In this document: positions 5,852-9,608 of the stretch, in pieces
Numbering within the stretch: position 1 is the stretch's first letter
Layout: each line of letters opens with the position of its first letter
Assembly: GCA_934502905.1 (NCBI GenBank)
Contig: CAKSVK010000138.1
Location: 1-9,608 of the forward strand
Length of the DNA: 9,608 nucleotides
DNA from: an uncultured Chitinophagaceae bacterium
Lineage (GTDB): Bacteria; Bacteroidota; Bacteroidia; Chitinophagales; Chitinophagaceae
Direction: 5' to 3'
Program-made: the position numbers and the translations under genes
Notes under the pieces: model-generated
What the model saw: the letters and a program-made list of their open reading frames with translations, nothing else
The model's database searches: none
What the model was told of the DNA's origin: nothing

Positions 5852-7237
5852 GTGGCACTGATCAAGAGTATTTCTGGAATCCGGGGAACCATAGGTGGAA
5901 AGCCTGGTGATACATTGTCTCCCCTGGATGTAGTTAAATTTACAGCGGCCTACGGAAAATGGCTGGTAGAAAAAACCGGGAACAACAAAGTTGTTGTCGG
6001 GAGGGACGGAAGGATCAGCGGATCCATGATCGAAAACATCGTTGTCAGCACATTAATCTCCCTGGGAATTGATGTGGTGAACCTGGGACTGAGCACCACA
6101 CCTACTGTGGAAGTGGCCGTACCCATGGAAGGCGCCGGCGGAGGCATCATCCTCACTGCCAGCCATAACCCCAGGGAATGGAATGCCTTAAAGCTGCTGA
6201 ACAGCAAAGGGGAGTTCATCTCCGGCCAGGATGGAAAAGAGATACTGGAAATTGCGGCAGCAGAAGACTTTACATTTGCAGGGGTAGATAAGATGGGGAC
6301 CGTAAGGGCAGATGATACTTATATGGAAAAGCATATCCAGGCTATTTGCTCTCTCTCCCTGGTTGACAGGGAAGCAATTGCCGGCCGCAATTTCAAAATT
6401 GTAGTGGATGCTATTAATAGTACGGGAGCAGCATTTGTTCCGGCCCTGCTGAAAGCGCTGGGCGTTACTCCTGAGAATATAACAGTCATTAACAGCGAGG
6501 TCACCGGCAGGTTTGCCCATAATCCCGAACCCCTCCCGGAAAACCTGGTAGAGTTAAGCGCCGTTGTCAAAAAAACCGGCGCCGACCTGGGTATTGCGGT
6601 AGACCCTGATGTAGACAGGCTTTGTTTTGTTTGCGAGGATGGAAGCATGTTTGGAGAAGAATACACCCTGGTGGCGGTAGCAGATTATGTATTGAGCAAA
6701 AAGCCGGGAAACACCGTCAGCAATATGTCCTCTACCAGGGCATTGAAGGATGTAACCCTGAAAAATGGCGGAGAATATTTTCCAAGTGCAGTAGGCGAGG
6801 TAAATGTAGTGAACAGGATGAAAGAAGTAAGCGCTGTTATCGGAGGGGAAGGTAACGGGGGCATCATTCTTCCCGAGCTTCATTACGGAAGAGATGCGCT
6901 GGCGGGCATCGCCTTGTTTTTAACCCATCTCGCCAACTCCCAGAAAAGCATCAAACAATTGAGGCGGCAGTATCCGGATTATTTTATCAGTAAAAACAAG
7001 CTGGAGCTGGAAAAGGGAGTCGATACCGGCAATATCTTTGAAAGAATTAGGAACAAGTATAAAAGCCAGCCGGTGAATACCGAAGACGGCTTAAAAATAG
7101 AATTTGACAATGACTGGGTTCACTTGCGCACCAGCAATACCGAACCGATCATCCGTATTTATGCTGAAAGCAGCTTTGAGTCTACCGCCAACAATATTGC
7201 CATGCGGCTGATGATGGACATCAAAGAGCTGCAATAA
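5852..7237 (+). CDS. glmM: phosphoglucosamine mutase (archaeal/Bacteroidota-type GlmM)
   Basis: A 461-residue alpha-D-phosphohexomutase that should convert glucosamine-6-phosphate to glucosamine-1-phosphate, a cytoplasmic step toward UDP-GlcNAc for peptidoglycan and LPS. The N-terminus SGIRGTIGG, the phosphoserine loop TASHNP (102-107, Ser104), the metal-binding DPDVDR (251-256), the sugar-binding GGEGNGG (331-337) and the phosphate-binding RTSNTEP (426-432) are all present, so the enzyme should be active. The loops DPDVDR and GGEGNGG resemble archaeal GlmM and phosphomannomutase/phosphoglucomutase relatives more than E. coli GlmM, which has DGDGDR and an EQSGH sugar loop; activity on glucose or mannose phosphates cannot be excluded. 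The start is GTG at 5852, directly before the conserved ALIKSISGIRG; no Shine-Dalgarno is visible. The cysteine desulfurase gene follows after 52 bases with no terminator between them. Confidence 0.93.
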   Translation: MALIKSISGIRGTIGGKPGDTLSPLDVVKFTAAYGKWLVEKTGNNKVVVGRDGRISGSMIENIVVSTLISLGIDVVNLGLSTTPTVEVAVPMEGAGGGIILTASHNPREWNALKLLNSKGEFISGQDGKEILEIAAAEDFTFAGVDKMGTVRADDTYMEKHIQAICSLSLVDREAIAGRNFKIVVDAINSTGAAFVPALLKALGVTPENITVINSEVTGRFAHNPEPLPENLVELSAVVKKTGADLGIAVDPDVDRLCFVCEDGSMFGEEYTLVAVADYVLSKKPGNTVSNMSSTRALKDVTLKNGGEYFPSAVGEVNVVNRMKEVSAVIGGEGNGGIILPELHYGRDALAGIALFLTHLANSQKSIKQLRRQYPDYFISKNKLELEKGVDTGNIFERIRNKYKSQPVNTEDGLKIEFDNDWVHLRTSNTEPIIRIYAESSFESTANNIAMRLMMDIKELQ

Positions 7238-7289
7238 GTATGTAACGTAGCTTGCCTCCTGCTGTTTTAAAAAATAAACCTATCAGCTT

Positions 7290-8420
7290 GTGGGAAACCG
7301 GATATATTTTGATAATGCTGCTACCACCGTCCTGGACCCTGTTGTCCTGGAGGCGATGATGCCTTACTTAACTGAAAAGTTCGGTAACCCCTCTTCCATT
7401 TATTCTTATGGCAGGGAAACCCGGCTGGCGATTGAAAATGCCAGGAAAACGGTTGCCCGTATCCTGCATGCCCATCCTGCAGAAATATTTTTTACCAGCG
7501 GCGGCACCGAAAGTAATAATACAGCCATTTCGGCTGCTATTGAGGACCTGGGTTGTGAGCGGATCATTACTTCTCCGATAGAGCATCATGCAGTGCTGCA
7601 TGCAGCCGAGCACCAGTTAAAAAAAGGTAAGGTAGAGCTGCGTTTCGTAAATATACTTCCCAACGGACATATTGATATCCACCACCTGAAGTTACTGCTG
7701 GCAAACGACTCCAGGAAAACCCTGGTCAGCCTGATGCATGCCAACAATGAGATAGGTAATATGATAGACCTGCAGGAAGTAGGGGCCGTATGTAAAACAC
7801 ATGGTGCCATCTTTCATTCGGATACCGTACAAACAGTGGGGCATTTTCCATTCGACCTCCGCAACATCCCGGTAGATTTTATTACCGGGGCCGGTCATAA
7901 ATTCCATGGCCCCAAAGGAGTTGGCTTGTTGTATATCAATGAAAATGTAAAGATCAACCCCTTTATACATGGAGGTGCACAGGAAAGGAATATGAGAGCC
8001 GGCACCGAAAACCTATACGGGATCGTTGGTTTTGCAAAAGCGCTGGAGCTCGCAAACGACAATTTTGAAAAAGAAAGCCGGTATATAGGAGGGTTAAAGA
8101 AATACATGCACAGTCAGCTTACCGAACATATTCCCGATGTGCAGTTCAATGGCGACCCCGAAGGGAGAAGTCTGTATACGGTACTGAATACCAGCTTTCC
8201 CAAAACCGAGAAATCGGAGATGCTGCTTTTCAATCTCGATATAAAAAATATTTGCGTATCCGGCGGCAGCGCCTGTACCAGCGGGGCTAATATCGGCTCT
8301 CATGTTATCCGGGCATTTAATGACAACCCCGACAGGATATCCGTTCGCTTCTCTTTCTGTAAGTACAATACAAAAGAGGAAGTGGACACGGTAGTGGAAG
8401 CGCTGAAGGAATTGTTGTAA
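7290..8420 (+). CDS. cysteine desulfurase, class V aminotransferase (IscS/NifS-like)
   Basis: A 376-residue PLP enzyme that takes sulfur from L-cysteine as an enzyme persulfide, releasing alanine, and passes it to Fe-S cluster scaffolds or tRNA thiolation enzymes. The start is GTG at 7290, giving GNRIYFDNAAT, the usual N-terminus of this family. Visible features: FTSGGTESNN (68-77), His99 in EHHAVLH that stacks on PLP, HANNEIG (150-156), Asp178 and Gln181 in HSDTVQ, the PLP lysine Lys204 in GAGHKFHGPKG, and the catalytic Cys329 in SGGSACTSG. The long Cys loop places it in group I with IscS and NifS rather than SufS. The usual Ser of SxHK, which holds the PLP phosphate, is Ala201. It is shorter than E. 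coli IscS (404). No iscU, iscA or fdx is adjacent, so its partner is unknown; I leave the symbol blank. It is probably co-transcribed with glmM. Confidence 0.93.
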   Translation: MGNRIYFDNAATTVLDPVVLEAMMPYLTEKFGNPSSIYSYGRETRLAIENARKTVARILHAHPAEIFFTSGGTESNNTAISAAIEDLGCERIITSPIEHHAVLHAAEHQLKKGKVELRFVNILPNGHIDIHHLKLLLANDSRKTLVSLMHANNEIGNMIDLQEVGAVCKTHGAIFHSDTVQTVGHFPFDLRNIPVDFITGAGHKFHGPKGVGLLYINENVKINPFIHGGAQERNMRAGTENLYGIVGFAKALELANDNFEKESRYIGGLKKYMHSQLTEHIPDVQFNGDPEGRSLYTVLNTSFPKTEKSEMLLFNLDIKNICVSGGSACTSGANIGSHVIRAFNDNPDRISVRFSFCKYNTKEEVDTVVEALKELL

Positions 8421-8432
8421 TTCCTGGCGCAC

Positions 8433-8451
8433 GACTTGCAGGTTGCAAGTC
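8433..8451. repeat. 7-bp perfect inverted repeat after the cysteine desulfurase gene
   Basis: GACTTGC (8433-8439) and GCAAGTC (8445-8451) flank a five-base loop, 12 bases beyond the cysteine desulfurase stop. It has no T-run on either side, so it is a poor intrinsic terminator; it might stabilise the mRNA end or belong to a repeat family. Confidence 0.45.
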
Positions 8452-8630
8452 ACAGGACGCAGGCAGACCGGCAACTACTTACCTATGCTGATGCAGTCCT
8501 TATAGCATGGCGCTGTATGCATCCAGACTTCCCACAAGCAGGACAGGTTGTGCTTTACAATTTACGAAGGATTATACCCGTGCTTTTTACATCGTTGTTT
8601 TTCTCGGGACCGGAGTCCGGGAAGAACATA

Positions 8631-8658
8631 GAAAATACGTAGTCCGGGGACTACGTAT
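8631..8658 (-). terminator. candidate intrinsic terminator for the minus-strand glycine-zipper gene
   Basis: ATACGTAGTCC (8635-8645) is fully complementary to GGACTACGTAT (8648-8658), an 11-bp stem (9 bp with a six-base loop in practice). On the minus strand the stem is followed by TTTTC (8635 down to 8631), as in a rho-independent terminator. It lies about 150 bases past the stop of the gene ending at 8811. On the plus strand no T-run follows, so it is one-directional. Confidence 0.42.
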
Positions 8659-8662
8659 AGCA

Positions 8663-8679
8663 AAGGGGTGTATCCCCTT
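8663..8679. repeat. 6-bp G/C hairpin next to the candidate terminator
   Basis: AAGGGG (8663-8668) pairs with CCCCTT (8674-8679) around a five-base loop TGTAT. It stands four bases from the larger hairpin at 8635-8658. Its T-run is only two or three bases on either strand, so its role is open. Confidence 0.4.
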
Positions 8680-8709
8680 CCGAATTATTCCTGTTCGACT
8701 GAAAACATA

Positions 8710-8751
8710 GGATATACGGAATCAGAGATATCCGCATAATGAAGATATCCG
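8710..8751. repeat. GATATCCG repeats in the convergent spacer
   Basis: AGATATCCG occurs at 8726-8734 and again at 8743-8751, 17 bases apart. GGATAT at 8710-8715 is the inverted form of ATATCC at 8728-8733, so three related half-sites occur within 42 bases. Confidence 0.4.
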
Positions 8752-8810
8752 GGCAAGGCACTGCAAGCACACAAACAAACGACACTCCCAGAAAAATAAA
8801 TAGTAACACA

Positions 8811-9311
8811 TCAGGGATCAACTGCTAATTTTTCCTTAGCATGTGATTGAAAATCTTTCCAGTTCTGCATGCTGCCGTTTACAATAAACGTTTTTGAATT
8901 TTTAAAAAGTGCCGTAATACCACCTACGGCAATACCGATGGGCGGACCAACAAATAATGCGCCAACCAATATACCTGCCGGAGTAGCTAATCCGCTGATA
9001 TCATCTTCCGAACTTCCATTACCCGATATCGCCCCAATCACTGCACCTGCGCCGATACCCGCCAGAGCGCCTATCCCTATATTTCTTCCTGCGGAGCGTT
9101 TTGTTTTTATCTTTCCGATATCAGTTGCCATCAGATCAACAATGCCTTTCTTTTTTACATTGAGGTGTAAGGAACTATCCGTTATATTGACTATATGCCC
9201 CCGGCTAACTTTTTTTCCACTCAAATCAAATACCCTTACAAACATCTTTTTTTGAGCACTTACCGTGCTGCTCAAAAAAGCCATACAAAGCAATGTACAT
9301 AGTAACCTCAT
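8811..9311 (-). CDS. secreted glycine-zipper protein of unknown function
   Basis: A 166-residue protein starting at ATG 9311-9309. Residues 1-19 look like a Sec signal peptide with cleavage after VSA. Residues 22-70 are a likely small beta-rich domain (VRVFDLSGKKVSRGHI, then ITDSSLHLNV and ATDIGKIKTKR). This phrase order, with DSS and a basic KIKTKR end, is one I associate with many uncharacterised Bacteroidota proteins, though I cannot name a family. Residues 78-97 are a glycine zipper (repeated small residues at spacing of about four), then an acidic loop SSEDD, then a second hydrophobic glycine-rich stretch at 112-136. The pair could cross or sit in a membrane as a helical hairpin. The C-terminal 30 residues are soluble. 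It stands alone between two hairpin-rich spacers, so neighbours give no hint. Envelope location is inferred; function is unknown. Confidence 0.75.
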   Translation of the reverse strand: MRLLCTLLCMAFLSSTVSAQKKMFVRVFDLSGKKVSRGHIVNITDSSLHLNVKKKGIVDLMATDIGKIKTKRSAGRNIGIGALAGIGAGAVIGAISGNGSSEDDISGLATPAGILVGALFVGPPIGIAVGGITALFKNSKTFIVNGSMQNWKDFQSHAKEKLAVDP

Positions 9312-9453
9312 AAAATGTGTTTTAGATGGTTATAAACCAATGCCTGAAAGGATGAGGTGATCAAAGCCGTAACCCCATTGGGATCATTACACTAAAAGCT
9401 GTTGCGCAGGATTAACTTAAGAAGAGGATTAATGTTATTGAAATATAGGTACT

Positions 9454-9472
9454 ATTTTGATATAATCAAAAT
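9454..9472. repeat. 8-bp inverted repeat at the AT/GC boundary
   Basis: ATTTTGAT (9454-9461) and ATCAAAAT (9465-9472) surround ATA. It sits just left of the GC-rich block and could be an operator, or a marker of the edge of an inserted element. Confidence 0.4.
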
Positions 9473-9502
9473 GAAGCAGGACCCGTCCGGTTGCGTGTCT
9501 CC

Positions 9503-9595
9503 ATGCCGGCGCAAGTCTTGTAGCAAGAGCACCGTGCGCAGCCAGACTTGTGCCCATACCATCCCTACGGACTGTGTCCGGGACCGTATGCCGGC
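9503..9595. repeat. multi-branch foldable element (possible dispersed repeat or structured RNA)
   Basis: ATGCCGGC occurs at 9503-9510 and 9588-9595; its core GCCGGC is self-complementary and can close the whole segment. Inside, GGCGCAAGTCT (9508-9518) pairs with AGACTTGTGCC (9544-9554) at 10 of 11 positions, the odd one being a G-T wobble. Next, CATAC (9555-9559) pairs with GTATG (9586-9590), enclosing CGGAC/GTCCG (9568-9572 with 9576-9580). Nearby, GGAC/GTCC at 9479-9488 adds another small stem. The stems partly compete for the GGC and G bases at the junction. Confidence 0.4.
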
Positions 9596-9608
9596 TGAAC
9601 AATGAGAT

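Larger units (their letters stand above)
8421..8810. other. hairpin-rich convergent intergenic region
   Basis: No convincing gene lies in these 390 bases; two short plus-strand frames of 67-68 codons lack family likeness and cross the hairpins. From left to right there are at least five inverted-repeat structures, and a set of GATAT-containing repeats near 8710-8751. Both flanking genes end toward this region, so some of these hairpins probably terminate transcription, but there are more than two terminators would need. Confidence 0.55.
9312..9608. other. non-coding upstream region ending in a GC-rich, strongly foldable block
   Basis: The first ~160 bases are AT-rich and should hold the promoter of the glycine-zipper gene, but I found no clean TAnnTTTG on the minus strand. 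A small hairpin TGGTT/AACCA lies at 9327-9339 and an 8-bp inverted repeat ATTTTGAT/ATCAAAAT at 9454-9472. From about 9475 to the edge the sequence becomes GC-rich. Short frames are open there on both strands, including one plus-strand frame of 67 codons, but none resembles a known protein; I do not call a gene. Confidence 0.5.

Noticed and set aside
8600..8680. Integron attC site
   Set aside because: No paired R and L boxes with the GTTRRRY end and no integrase or cassette genes in the window.
8436..8710. Two overlapping short plus-strand frames (67-68 codons)
   Set aside because: No start context, no family likeness, and they run through several hairpins; more likely chance frames in non-coding DNA.
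9402..9605. 67-codon plus-strand frame at the right end
   Set aside because: Its sequence is rich in Cys, Ser and Arg without any fold pattern, spans the AT/GC boundary, and competing frames are open on the other strand through the same palindromic block.
1..9608. CRISPR array, tRNA, rRNA, transposase, toxin-antitoxin or defence genes
   Set aside because: Scanned by eye on both strands; no regularly spaced long repeats, tRNA-like cloverleaf or proteins of these kinds were seen.

Overview
The window looks like a chromosomal piece of a Bacteroidota genome, most likely a Chitinophagaceae-type soil or plant bacterium. The grounds are the protein styles (a GlmM with archaeal-type motifs, a Bacteroidota-type PAP2 and CBS-domain protein, exported sugar-modifying enzymes), the near absence of Shine-Dalgarno sequences, and -7 boxes matching the Bacteroidota consensus TAnnTTTG upstream of two genes. 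The lineage is inferred from protein and promoter style; no rRNA or tRNA gene is present to confirm it.

Layout. Positions 1-1245 (minus strand) hold a two-gene unit for exported sugar chemistry: a Tat-exported TIM-barrel isomerase/epimerase-like protein followed, 17 bases later, by a Gfo/Idh/MocA-like oxidoreductase cut by the window edge. A 338-base divergent spacer separates it from a plus-strand DEAD-box RNA helicase (1584-2804, TTG start) with its own promoter. Convergent to the helicase are three minus-strand genes: a PAP2 phosphatase (5605-5036) and a CNNM/CBS/CorC membrane protein (5020-3719), 15 bases apart, then a lipoprotein alpha/beta hydrolase (3656-2835) that may have its own promoter.

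From a 246-base divergent spacer with imperfect direct repeats starts the plus-strand pair of phosphoglucosamine mutase (5852-7237) and cysteine desulfurase (7290-8420), both with GTG starts. A 390-base convergent spacer full of hairpins follows, then a minus-strand secreted glycine-zipper protein of unknown function (9311-8811). The last ~130 bases are GC-rich and can fold into a multi-branch structure, possibly a dispersed repeat or a structured RNA.

Functionally this is mostly core metabolism and envelope upkeep: amino-sugar supply for peptidoglycan and LPS (GlmM), lipid phosphate removal (PAP2), membrane ion handling (CorC family), sulfur transfer (cysteine desulfurase), RNA remodelling (helicase) and periplasmic or surface breakdown enzymes. 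I found no phage, CRISPR, transposase or obvious defence system. The least explained parts are the two hairpin-rich spacers flanking the glycine-zipper gene.
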